A DNA stretch of 8,372 bases from Mycobacterium sp. (GTDB lineage: Bacteria; Actinomycetota; Actinomycetes; Mycobacteriales; Mycobacteriaceae). This document shows, one piece after another, positions 1 to 6,673 of the stretch. The stretch spans positions 1 to 8,372 of the forward strand of contig JAQTVU010000067.1 in assembly GCA_028706695.1 (NCBI GenBank). Direction: 5' to 3'. The notes below the pieces were generated by a model, which made no database searches, was not told the origin of the DNA, and was given only the letters and a program-made list of their open reading frames with translations. The position numbers were made by a program, and so were the translations under genes. Within the stretch, counting starts at the first letter, position 1, and the number at the start of each line of letters is the position of its first letter.

Positions 1-4
1 TGCC

Positions 5-935
5 CTAAGTGAGTTGAGCGGCGACGGTGCCAGGTCTGACTTGAGGGGCCGGGATATGGTGCGGCGGTGGGTATTTGGTGGATTGAGCGGTGGGTTGGAC
101 AGTGACGTGGAATCCCGTCGCGGTGCTGGGCGAGGTGGTTGCCGAACTTCATTCGATGAGATGAGGCTGGTGTGGTGATTGGGGCCGAACGTCGTCACGG
201 TCGTCACGGTCACCAAGCTCGCGCCGGTACGCCCGCTCCGTGTTTGCCGTGGCATTTGACGATGCGGCGGTAGCGCTCGCTGAGGAAGACGCTGGTTTTG
301 GCGGCAGCGTTGACGGCCTCGCCGAGTGCGCTTTTGAGTGGGGCCGCCTTTGCTGGTCTTGCCGCCGCGGATCACCGGACCGGGCTGGATGGTGCGTGCC
401 ACAGTGGCCGCGAGAGCAGGTGCTCGGATGCGGCGGGTTCGCCGTGAACCCTGGACCATTGCGGTGGTCAATTTTGCGCCGGTCGGGCGTGGCTGGTCGA
501 AGCTGCCTGGCCGGCGGCGGTCGTGCCCGGCGGTCCAGCGGCGCCGGATTCGTGGCGATCATCGCCATCGTGGCCGGATGCGTCCGTGGCGGCGAGGAGC
601 TGTGCGATGCGGGCGCTCAGCGCCTCGATCTTGGCCTCGCGCGTTGATCTGACGCACAAGTGGCCGGGCCAACTCGGAGTGATGATTGTCGAAGCGGCCG
701 TCGAGCGCGGTGATCAGCTCGGCGCGGCTTGGCTTCATCCGTCTACGGGCCGGATCGGCCGGTAGACGCGGGTCGCGCTGTCCGCCGACGCGGGCGTCAA
801 CCACATTCCTTTTCAGATCCCGTTTTCGCCCGCTGCCAGTAGGGGAGCGTGCCCGAGTCAGTCCGCGCGCCGCCGCGTGTAGTCACGCAACTCCCGGATC
901 GGCGCCGGCGGTGCGAAACTCGGTGGCAGCAGCCC
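5..935 (-). pseudogene. IS110-family transposase remnant, frameshifted and missing its N-terminal half
   Basis: Pieces of one IS110-type transposase appear in family order on the minus strand, in different frames. From the N-terminal side: PSFAPPAPIRELRDYTRRR (about 929-864, then a stop at 860-858); MKPSRAELITALDGRFDNHH followed by SELARPLVRQI (about 738-650); AKIEALSARIAQLLAATD (about 635-582); ARTIQPGPVIRGGKTSKGG (about 399-343); PLKSALGEAVNAAAKTSVFL followed by SERYRRIVKCHGK (about 341-242); and a C-terminal end with GFHVTVQPTA (stop at 7-5, plus an internal stop near 150). At least five frame changes are needed to join them. The order matches the family: IRELRDLTR region, coiled linker, the 'PRTIQSG..GGKT.KGNP.LKGALGEA' block, then the tail. 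The N-terminal DEDD/RuvC-like catalytic half is not visible beyond 935, so the gene cannot be active. IS110 elements lack long terminal inverted repeats, so exact element ends cannot be set. The family assignment rests on remembered motifs. Confidence 0.8.
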
Positions 936-1500
936 TATTCAATTGATTTCGCCGGCCAAACAGCGTCTCTCTCACGAAAATTAGGTGACCACCGCTGGTG
1001 ACCGATGGCTGCTATCGGCTTGGGTGAGCAGTTCGAGGGCGACTCGTGTCCGAGGGATTCGAGCTGGCTGTCTGCTCAACGGGGACAATTTGTTTCATCG
1101 GCCTTCGCTGGACAGCGATACGCCGGCGCTTGGCCGAGAGACCGGTTCCTTCGAGCGGGCCGCGCCTATTGCGGCGTTCCGAGTGCGGCTCGCGGTATCG
1201 GTTGCCGAGGCGGACTTGGTCGAACCCACGGGCCGTATTCCGTATTCCGATCCCGACCAGCACTTCAGCTTCATCGGTGTCGTGATGCTCCTCTGCCCGA
1301 CCGTCTCCCACGGACAGCAACCAATCTTCCTGCCGTTCACCAACACCCGATGATGCGGCAACGTGACGCAGAACTGTCAGCGACCTAATGAACAAGTGCT
1401 CACGCCACGTTAGTTAGTTGAGCGGGGACCCCGCCAGCTAGCTGTTGAGAAGGATGGCTGATGGGATGTCGCTAGCCAGTCCTCGTTGGGCGCGTTGAGG
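936..1500. other. Stretch with no recognisable gene, between the IS110 wreck and the first dehydrogenase promoter
   Basis: Open frames exist on both strands, for example a plus-strand GTG-started frame of 122 codons at 985-1353 and minus-strand frames at 1012-1395 and 1095-1361. They overlap one another, lack a good ribosome binding site, and none gives a protein I recognise. The 985-1353 frame has fairly ordinary codons in its second half, so a decayed or unknown small gene is possible. A short perfect inverted repeat (GCGGGG-A-CCCCGC) lies at 1422-1434, about 70 bp before the -35 box of the dehydrogenase promoter; its role is unknown. Confidence 0.5.
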
Positions 1501-1502
1501 CG

Positions 1503-1532
1503 TTGACATTGAAGATAGTGCAGGTGTACAAA
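1503..1532 (+). promoter_or_regulatory. Probable sigma-A-type promoter of dehydrogenase copy 1
   Basis: A perfect -35 hexamer TTGACA at 1503-1508 is followed, after 18 bp, by TACAAA at 1527-1532 as the -10 element. Both hexamers and the 18-bp spacing are conserved in copy 2, although several bases between them differ, which supports selection on the boxes. Transcription would start near 1539 and give a leader of about 95 nt before the ATG at 1635. The leader contains an AT-rich stretch (TTTAATACTTAATT near 1571-1584) that could hold an alternative -10 element. Confidence 0.55.
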
Positions 1533-1620
1533 ATGGTAGGCCTCCTACGGGACTAGTTCGTTGAATCGACGTTTAATACTTAATTCTGGCCTGGGAGTGC
1601 TGGCCGCAACGAAGGCGATC

Positions 1621-1625
1621 AGGAG
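1621..1625 (+). promoter_or_regulatory. Ribosome binding site that fixes the start of dehydrogenase copy 1
   Basis: AGGAG at 1621-1625 directly abuts an ATG at 1626, too close for initiation there. It lies 9 nt before the ATG at 1635, which begins MKTKAAVL, the usual start of this enzyme family. The start is therefore taken as 1635. Confidence 0.7.
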
Positions 1626-1634
1626 ATGCCAGCA

Positions 1635-2747
1635 ATGAAAACGAAGGCAGCAGTCTTAACTGCACCGCATAAGCCGTTTGAGATCGTTGAGCTAGACGTG
1701 GATGATCCCGGCCCCGGCGAGGTCACCGTTAAATATACCTCCTCCGGACTGTGCCGCACCGACTTGCATCTGGCAGACGGCGAACTGGAGTGCCGGTTTC
1801 CGATCGTGGGCGGGCACGAGGGCTGCGGGGTGGTCGAGCGGGTCGGCGCCAACGTCACCAAAGTAAAAGAGGGCGACCATATAATCGCCAGCTGGATTCC
1901 TAGCTGTGGGGTCTGCCGGTATTGCTCCACCGGGCATCAGAACCTCTGCGACTGGGGCGCTTACATCCTTGATGGCGTCTTGCCCGATGGCACCACTCGC
2001 TTCCACTCCAAGGGAACCGACTTCGGTCAGTTTATGTTGATCGGCACGTTCTCTCAGTACGCGACGATCTCGCAGCATTCGTTGGTGAAGGTCGATGAGT
2101 GGATCCCGTTGGAGCCTATTGCGTTGATCGGGTGCGGATTGCCCACCGGCTGGGGTTCGTCGGTTAACGTCGGCGAAGTACGGCCTGGACACACCTCGGT
2201 CATTTTTGGCGTCGGTGGCGTCGGGATGAGCGCGGTGCAAGGTGCTGCTATGGCCGGGGCGAAAAATGTGATCGTGATCGAGCCGGTCCAATTCAAGCGG
2301 GACATGGCGGCGAAATTCGGCGCCACGCACACCTTCGATAATTTCGAGGAGGCCGCGGCGAAGGTCAAGGAGTTGACCTGGGGTCAGATGGCCGACCAGG
2401 CGATGATTACCGTCGACACTCCCAAAGAGGAAATCATCAGCAACGCGTTTAGCGTGGTTGGCAAGGGCGGGATCGTGGTGTTGACCTCGCTCGGGCAGCC
2501 GCATGAGCGCAACATCCATGTTCCCGGCCTCGAATTGACCTTGTACGAAAAGAAAATCAAGGGCGGCCTATTCGGCAGTTCTAACCCGCAGTGGGACATT
2601 CTGCGGATGAGCCGTATGTATGATGCGGGCACGTTGAAGGTCGACGAGATGGTCACTACCCGGTACACCCTGGAGCAGATCAACGACGGTTATCAGGATC
2701 TGCGCGACGGCAAGAACATCCGGGGTCTTATCGTTCACGACAAGTGA
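1635..2747 (+). CDS. Zinc-dependent MDR alcohol dehydrogenase, NDMA-dependent (mycofactocin-linked, AdhD-like), copy 1
   Basis: Predicted cytosolic 370-aa enzyme that oxidises an alcohol to an aldehyde or ketone. What is seen: an N-terminal GroES-like catalytic domain (about 1-160) with zinc ligand C40 (SGLCRTD), H61-E62 (GGHEGCG) and third ligand C167 (GCGLPTGWG); a structural-zinc lobe with C91, C94, C97 and C105; then a Rossmann domain with GVGGVG at 192-197 and acidic E216 at the end of the second strand, favouring NAD over NADP. Known for the family: the NDMA-dependent MDR enzymes bind NAD tightly and are reoxidised through mycofactocin in vivo (artificially by NDMA), not by free NAD exchange. 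By memory the sequence is close to M. tuberculosis AdhD (Rv3086). It has its own promoter and a strong hairpin downstream, so it is probably monocistronic. GC looks lower than in the cyd genes. Substrate unknown; no mycofactocin genes in the window. The protein is identical to copy 2. Confidence 0.93.
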   Translation: MKTKAAVLTAPHKPFEIVELDVDDPGPGEVTVKYTSSGLCRTDLHLADGELECRFPIVGGHEGCGVVERVGANVTKVKEGDHIIASWIPSCGVCRYCSTGHQNLCDWGAYILDGVLPDGTTRFHSKGTDFGQFMLIGTFSQYATISQHSLVKVDEWIPLEPIALIGCGLPTGWGSSVNVGEVRPGHTSVIFGVGGVGMSAVQGAAMAGAKNVIVIEPVQFKRDMAAKFGATHTFDNFEEAAAKVKELTWGQMADQAMITVDTPKEEIISNAFSVVGKGGIVVLTSLGQPHERNIHVPGLELTLYEKKIKGGLFGSSNPQWDILRMSRMYDAGTLKVDEMVTTRYTLEQINDGYQDLRDGKNIRGLIVHDK

Positions 2748-2834
2748 GGCTGAATGCCCCGACGGATCGGAGCGAACCAGGTCGCCGAGGTAGTAGGCGA
2801 GTGAGTCCACGCCTGGTGTAGTCCGACACCGGTT

Positions 2835-2871
2835 AGCTTCCCGGTAGCTACCTAGTAGCTACCGGGAAGCT
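2835..2871 (+). terminator. Perfect 17-bp stem, 3-nt loop hairpin after dehydrogenase copy 1
   Basis: AGCTTCCCGGTAGCTAC (2835-2851), loop CTA, then its exact reverse complement (2855-2871), 88 bp after the stop codon. It is a strong hairpin but is followed by GTGTTGG rather than a U-tract. Mycobacterial intrinsic terminators often lack a U-tract, so termination or mRNA 3'-end protection is likely. A protein-binding or recombination site is the alternative, since the stem is perfectly symmetrical. Confidence 0.65.
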
Positions 2872-3116
2872 GTGTTGGTCCCGAAGCGGGGTGTGAGCGT
2901 CGGGTCGGGCTGTTTTCGGTTCGGTGTCGGGTATGGTTTTCCCCGCTGTCTCAGTCTTTTCGAGGTTTTCCCCTCGGTGTTGTGTGTGGGAGGGCCGGAT
3001 CGGACTTCGGGACAGCGGGGCCTCATTATCTGCGCATCACCCGGCCGGCACTACCCAGCAGTACCCGGCACTACCCGGCGGAACCTCATCACCCCAAAAC
3101 GGACGACTTACGGGTC
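2872..3116. other. Distal part of the long repeat, no recognisable gene
   Basis: These 245 bp beyond the hairpin are shared exactly with 5325-5569. Several frames are open here and run across the repeat boundary into unrelated sequence in each copy, so none can be a conserved intact gene. Near the end there is a short reiteration around CACTACCC/AGTACCC (about 3049-3078). No function is apparent. Confidence 0.5.
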
Positions 3117-3125
3117 GAGGCCAAT

Positions 3126-3278
3126 GCCGCCGTGCCAGCTCTGACCGGCGGCCACGCGGCGCTACGTCGCCGTTACTGGCTGTGGTTCGTCACCGGATTT
3201 CTCCTCCAACAAGCATTGCAAGGATGGTGCCCATCGGTTGCGCTGTTCCGCCGGATCCGGTATCCGAACCGGCAGTAG
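3126..3278 (+). pseudogene. C-terminal remnant of a DUF2892 (YgaP-type) membrane protein
   Basis: The plus frame ending at the TAG at 3276-3278 reads RRRYWLWFVTGFLLQQALQG, then WCPSVALFRRIRYPNRQ. This resembles the end of DUF2892/YgaP transmembrane proteins, whose usual text is close to 'YWLWFTAFVGLNLLQSGFTGWCP...LRRLG'; the GWCP with flanking hydrophobic residues is the key match. A few residues are missing between WLWF and LLQ. The first part of the family domain is absent: upstream of 3117 the frame enters the long repeat, where the residues are unrelated. It therefore looks like a gene cut by the repeat boundary. The match is from memory and the fragment is short. Family members often sit with rhodanese or sulfur-stress genes, but none is seen here. 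Confidence 0.45.
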
Positions 3279-3872
3279 ATTGACATCCAACGAATCGTCG
3301 CTGTCATTGACGTAGCAGTCATAGATAGCAGTCATAGACAATCTGCATGAGACCTCCTGCAAAGCGGCGTCACACCGCGAACCGGAACCCAGGGTCTCGC
3401 GGAATTGGTTGTCGGCGAGTTCATCACGAAGACACCACAGTCCGCATCCTGCCAGCGCCCGGTTGACGGTATCTGGGTTGGGGCGGGCAGACGGGGTCCT
3501 CGGCGCGCGACTCATCGGCAGCACTCGGGCGGTCCCGAAGAAGGCAAGCCGCGGTCTTCGGAGTCCACTGGCGATCGCCCCGAATGAGCGGTACCCGGCC
3601 GGCGTGTGGTGACCGCAGGTGCTGGCAACGTCGGCGGGGCGGGTCGCGCCCCCACGGCCGATCGTGTGGGTAGCGTCCGGCACCGCCTCGGCCTCAGCGA
3701 TTGTTCGGGCGGGTCGGCTTCGCGGCGGGAGGGGGCAGAGGCGCGCCGGGGAGGATGGCCTGGATGGCGATAAATCAGAAAGAGCGCATGTCCTGGGATG
3801 TATGCACATCTGTCCGGCGCCTTGACAGCCCCGCCCGTGGTCCAGCTGGAACCGGCGTCAGACATAGTTAAT
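3279..3872. other. Spacer between the repeat copies, no recognisable gene
   Basis: The long minus-strand frame at 3162-3809 is proline/arginine-rich, starts without a clear ribosome binding site and shows no domain I know; its last part is antisense to the DUF2892 remnant. Plus-strand frames at 3405-3612 and 3619-3825 are equally uninformative. The only clear structure is the 13-bp tandem repeat at 3313-3338. This is probably decayed DNA. Confidence 0.45.
3313..3338. repeat. 13-bp tandem duplication
   Basis: TAGCAGTCATAGA occurs twice, head to tail, at 3313-3325 and 3326-3338. The unit length is not a multiple of three, so it shifts any reading frame across it. It looks like a replication-slippage event. 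On the minus strand it falls just inside a small ATG frame preceded by AGGAGG (see findings). Confidence 0.85.
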
Positions 3873-3891
3873 AGAAACGATTATCATTAGC
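3873..3891. promoter_or_regulatory. Fur/Zur-like operator candidate upstream of dehydrogenase copy 2
   Basis: On the minus strand, 3891-3873 reads GCTAATGATAATCGTTTCT. It agrees with the classical Fur-box consensus GATAATGATAATCATTATC at 14 of 19 positions by my count. Its core AACGAT-T-ATCATT (3876-3888) is an imperfect 6-1-6 inverted repeat, the layout used by Fur-superfamily regulators. Its centre lies about 74 bp upstream of the -35 box of copy 2, far for a simple repressor, so it might instead serve a lost or divergent transcript. No equivalent exists before copy 1. Confidence 0.35.
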
Positions 3892-3924
3892 GTTAGCGCT
3901 GTCATTTCGGCGTCGGTTGCATTG

Positions 3925-3944
3925 CTGTCAGGTCGACCTGACAG
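3925..3944. promoter_or_regulatory. Perfect 20-bp palindrome, operator candidate for dehydrogenase copy 2
   Basis: CTGTCAGGTC followed by its exact reverse complement GACCTGACAG. It ends 11 bp before the -35 hexamer at 3956, a typical place for a dimeric regulator such as a TetR- or GntR-type protein. It is absent from the corresponding position before copy 1, where the sequence is unrelated. A 20-bp perfect palindrome is unlikely by chance. The binding protein is unknown and no regulator gene is visible in the window. Confidence 0.6.
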
Positions 3945-3955
3945 GCGTCGGGACG

Positions 3956-3985
3956 TTGACATAGAACACAGTTGAGGTGTACAAA
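3956..3985 (+). promoter_or_regulatory. Probable sigma-A-type promoter of dehydrogenase copy 2
   Basis: TTGACA at 3956-3961, an 18-bp spacer, then TACAAA at 3980-3985. Hexamers and spacing equal those of copy 1, while five of the 18 spacer bases differ. The leader to the ATG at 4088 would be about 95 nt. Unlike copy 1, it has the 20-bp palindrome just upstream, so its control probably differs. Confidence 0.55.
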
Positions 3986-4073
3986 ATGATAGGCCTCCCA
4001 CGGAACTAGTCCGTTAAATCGACGTTTAATACTTAATTCTGGCCTGGGAGTGCTGGCCGCAACGAAGGCGATC

Positions 4074-4078
4074 AGGAG
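4074..4078 (+). promoter_or_regulatory. Ribosome binding site that fixes the start of dehydrogenase copy 2
   Basis: AGGAG touches the ATG at 4079 and lies 9 nt before the ATG at 4088, so the latter is the chosen start, as in copy 1. Confidence 0.7.
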
Positions 4079-4087
4079 ATGCCAGCA

Positions 4088-5200
4088 ATGAAAACGAAGG
4101 CAGCAGTCTTAACTGCACCGCATAAGCCGTTTGAGATCGTTGAGCTAGACGTGGATGATCCCGGCCCCGGCGAGGTCACCGTTAAATATACCTCCTCCGG
4201 ACTGTGCCGCACCGACTTGCATCTGGCAGACGGCGAACTGGAGTGCCGGTTTCCGATCGTGGGCGGGCACGAGGGCTGCGGGGTGGTCGAGCGGGTCGGC
4301 GCCAACGTCACCAAAGTAAAAGAGGGCGACCATATAATCGCCAGCTGGATTCCTAGCTGTGGGGTCTGCCGGTATTGCTCCACCGGGCATCAGAACCTCT
4401 GCGACTGGGGCGCTTACATCCTTGATGGCGTCTTGCCCGATGGCACCACTCGCTTCCACTCCAAGGGAACCGACTTCGGTCAGTTTATGTTGATCGGCAC
4501 GTTCTCTCAGTACGCGACGATCTCGCAGCATTCGTTGGTGAAGGTCGATGAGTGGATCCCGTTGGAGCCTATTGCGTTGATCGGGTGCGGATTGCCCACC
4601 GGCTGGGGTTCGTCGGTTAACGTCGGCGAAGTACGGCCTGGACACACCTCGGTCATTTTTGGCGTCGGTGGCGTCGGGATGAGCGCGGTGCAAGGTGCTG
4701 CTATGGCCGGGGCGAAAAATGTGATCGTGATCGAGCCGGTCCAATTCAAGCGGGACATGGCGGCGAAATTCGGCGCCACGCACACCTTCGATAATTTCGA
4801 GGAGGCCGCGGCGAAGGTCAAGGAGTTGACCTGGGGTCAGATGGCCGACCAGGCGATGATTACCGTCGACACTCCCAAAGAGGAAATCATCAGCAACGCG
4901 TTTAGCGTGGTTGGCAAGGGCGGGATCGTGGTGTTGACCTCGCTCGGGCAGCCGCATGAGCGCAACATCCATGTTCCCGGCCTCGAATTGACCTTGTACG
5001 AAAAGAAAATCAAGGGCGGCCTATTCGGCAGTTCTAACCCGCAGTGGGACATTCTGCGGATGAGCCGTATGTATGATGCGGGCACGTTGAAGGTCGACGA
5101 GATGGTCACTACCCGGTACACCCTGGAGCAGATCAACGACGGTTATCAGGATCTGCGCGACGGCAAGAACATCCGGGGTCTTATCGTTCACGACAAGTGA
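4088..5200 (+). CDS. Zinc-dependent MDR alcohol dehydrogenase, NDMA-dependent (mycofactocin-linked, AdhD-like), copy 2
   Basis: This 370-aa protein is residue-for-residue identical to the copy at 1635-2747, and the DNA, including silent sites, is also identical. It therefore keeps all functional features: catalytic zinc ligands C40, H61 and C167, structural zinc cysteines C91/C94/C97/C105, the GVGGVG NAD-binding loop (192-197) and acidic E216. Silent-site identity points to recent duplication or gene conversion rather than selection on protein alone. What differs is control: the promoter region carries 10 substitutions in 63 bp, a 20-bp palindrome just upstream of the -35 box and a Fur/Zur-like site further up. 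Inference: this copy gives the same activity under another signal, or extra dosage. It ends in the same hairpin as copy 1 and is probably monocistronic. Confidence 0.93.
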   Translation: MKTKAAVLTAPHKPFEIVELDVDDPGPGEVTVKYTSSGLCRTDLHLADGELECRFPIVGGHEGCGVVERVGANVTKVKEGDHIIASWIPSCGVCRYCSTGHQNLCDWGAYILDGVLPDGTTRFHSKGTDFGQFMLIGTFSQYATISQHSLVKVDEWIPLEPIALIGCGLPTGWGSSVNVGEVRPGHTSVIFGVGGVGMSAVQGAAMAGAKNVIVIEPVQFKRDMAAKFGATHTFDNFEEAAAKVKELTWGQMADQAMITVDTPKEEIISNAFSVVGKGGIVVLTSLGQPHERNIHVPGLELTLYEKKIKGGLFGSSNPQWDILRMSRMYDAGTLKVDEMVTTRYTLEQINDGYQDLRDGKNIRGLIVHDK

Positions 5201-5287
5201 GGCTGAATGCCCCGACGGATCGGAGCGAACCAGGTCGCCGAGGTAGTAGGCGAGTGAGTCCACGCCTGGTGTAGTCCGACACCGGTT

Positions 5288-5324
5288 AGCTTCCCGGTAG
5301 CTACCTAGTAGCTACCGGGAAGCT
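5288..5324 (+). terminator. Perfect 17-bp stem, 3-nt loop hairpin after dehydrogenase copy 2
   Basis: Identical to the hairpin at 2835-2871: two 17-base arms around loop CTA, 87 bp after the stop codon, with no U-tract. Probable terminator or 3'-end stabiliser. Confidence 0.65.
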
Positions 5325-6657
5325 GTGTTGGTCCCGAAGCGGGGTGTGAGCGTCGGGTCGGGCTGTTTTCGGTTCGGTGTCGGGTATGGTTTTCCCCGCT
5401 GTCTCAGTCTTTTCGAGGTTTTCCCCTCGGTGTTGTGTGTGGGAGGGCCGGATCGGACTTCGGGACAGCGGGGCCTCATTATCTGCGCATCACCCGGCCG
5501 GCACTACCCAGCAGTACCCGGCACTACCCGGCGGAACCTCATCACCCCAAAACGGACGACTTACGGGTCAGCGGTGACCCGATCCCCGCAGGGAGATCAC
5601 GTTCGAGTGATCGGCGCCTCGGTAGTAGGGCCGTACGCGGGCGCGGCTGTCGCGGTGGACCGGCGGCACGAGGTCGTCACGTCGAGATGACCGGTCGCTT
5701 CGGTCGTAGCCATCACGCCAGCATCAAAAGTGCGAAAGTCGAAGATGCGGAGCTACAGCAGATCGCTGATCCGGTTACACGCCTAGCTGGTATCAGTCAG
5801 TCATTTCGCTGGCAGGCTGTGGTATCCGGCGGCTCATACTTCCCGTAGCGCCGCCGGCGCTTCGGGGCGTAAACGACCCAGTACCTTGCATAGGACTCGG
5901 TAGGACCGCCGTCGCGGCGTTGATGTCGCCGAGTCAGCCGAGCACAGCGCTTCCAGCTGGCATAGGTGTTAGGGCGCCCACTGTCAACCCCGGACAGCCT
6001 CAATGCTGCGCCTTCGAGCAGCTGCCATGGCTGCTCACCGTCCAAATAGGTTGTGGACCAGTCTGTTTCGACCGTTCAGGCGCGTTATCGGATCGCGGCC
6101 GGCTTCGGGCCTGCCGTGGTCCGGACGCGGACGACTACGCACGGCGGTGGGCGTCGGGTCGACATCGGGTCCGGTGTTCAGGATGGGCGCGCCGGACCGA
6201 TCCCGAACAGCACATCGAGTGGCTGCAGCCGATACCTCGGGGCGAGTGGCCGAGCTGGCCGCTCGGCGACCACCGGACCTGTCGCGCGTGGTGATCGAGG
6301 ACGCGGCGGTTCACATTTGCGCCGCGCGGTATTGCCGTTGCGAGGTTTCAGTGGCAGCGGAGCGGGCACAGGGAGCACATGATTGCGGCGGCGACCTCGG
6401 GCTTGTTGCTCCGACGTCGGCATCGGTGCATCGTCACTGGGTTCCCTGCTCAGCCGAGCGATGCCCACCAACGTTCTGCCGGGGGGCGTACCGCGCGTAA
6501 ATCGGATCGCCGCCCGGGTGTCCGTGGCATGGCGGAGCCGGTTTGTGTGACCGCTCGTCGTCGTGGCCGGTACACCACGCTGCAGGAGCTGGCGAGCAAG
6601 TGATCGCGCGCCCGCGACGGCGCGCGGCGCCTGACTTCCACACCGATCGCGGTTCCT
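5325..6657. other. 1.3-kb stretch without a recognisable gene before cydA
   Basis: The first 245 bp belong to the long repeat. From 5570 onward, frames on both strands are short or overlapping and none yields a product I can name. Examples are a minus frame at 5797-6045 (contains SYARYWVVYAPKRRRR), plus frames at 5920-6294, 6003-6500 and 6053-6382, and a plus frame at 6379-6603 ending 70 bp before cydA. The frame at 5606-5690 reads VIGASVVGPYAG and then HEVV, faintly like the start of an FAD/NAD-binding fold, but it stops at once. A GC-rich hairpin (8-bp stem, 6-nt loop) lies at 6605-6626, just before cydA. I found no convincing promoter for cydA. Most likely this is decayed sequence plus the cydA leader. 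Confidence 0.45.
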
Positions 6658-6662
6658 GGAGG
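6658..6662 (+). promoter_or_regulatory. Ribosome binding site that fixes the start of cydA
   Basis: GGAGG at 6658-6662 overlaps the upstream in-frame GTG at 6662, excluding it as start. It stands 8 nt before GTG 6671 and 11 nt before ATG 6674. Either of these is possible; the ATG is used here. Confidence 0.6.
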
Positions 6663-6673
6663 TGGCCGCGGTG

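Larger units (their letters stand above)
1564..3116 (+). repeat. Long direct repeat, copy 1 (identical to 4017-5569)
   Basis: This 1553-bp block carries the dehydrogenase leader, the whole gene, its stem-loop and about 245 bp beyond. It matches 4017-5569 with a constant offset of 2453 and no difference that I could find. Translations in overlapping frames on both strands are identical, which covers most bases; the remainder was compared by eye. Upstream, 1501-1563 against 3954-4016 differs at 10 of 63 positions. Past 3116/5569 similarity stops at once. No terminal inverted repeats or target-site duplications frame the block, so it does not look like an insertion sequence; duplication plus gene conversion fits better. 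Confidence 0.93.
4017..5569 (+). repeat. Long direct repeat, copy 2 (identical to 1564-3116)
   Basis: Second occurrence of the 1553-bp block in the same orientation. The two copies are separated by 900 bp of other sequence, including the diverged promoter region. The left edge is gradual (10 mismatches in the preceding 63 bp, none after); the right edge at 5569 is abrupt. Same-orientation identity of this length would allow RecA-dependent deletion or amplification of the intervening segment. Confidence 0.93.

Noticed and set aside
985..1353. 122-codon plus-strand frame with GTG start
   Set aside because: No ribosome binding site, no recognisable family, and other frames on both strands are equally open. 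Kept only as a remark on the 936-1500 stretch.
1692..2519. 275-codon minus-strand frame inside dehydrogenase copy 1 (repeated at 4145-4972)
   Set aside because: Antisense shadow of a well-supported gene; its duplication only reflects the duplicated DNA.
2754..2804. 16-codon ORF (starts MPRRIGAN) right after the dehydrogenase, present in both copies
   Set aside because: Very short, poor ribosome binding site, and conservation is fully explained by the identical repeat.
3049..3078. Short CACTACCC/AGTACCC reiteration as a possible CRISPR-like or operator array
   Set aside because: Units are under 15 bp, imperfect and without regular spacers; no cas gene is nearby.
3162..3809. 215-codon minus-strand frame in the spacer
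   Set aside because: Low-complexity P/R/A-rich start, no clear ribosome binding site or known domain, spans the 13-bp duplication, and its end is antisense to the DUF2892-like stretch.
1564..5569. Long direct repeat as a composite transposon or insertion sequence
   Set aside because: No transposase lies within it, no terminal inverted repeats or target duplications are seen, and the left edge fades gradually through a diverged promoter instead of ending sharply.
5606..5690. VIGASVVGPYAG followed by HEVV, like the first strand-loop of an FAD-binding oxidoreductase
   Set aside because: Only 28 codons long, stops immediately, and nothing downstream in any frame continues such a fold. Chance resemblance is likely.
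6605..6626. GC-rich hairpin with 8-bp arms before cydA
   Set aside because: The arms are alternating C and G, which arises easily in such DNA; no U-tract and no clear upstream gene to terminate.
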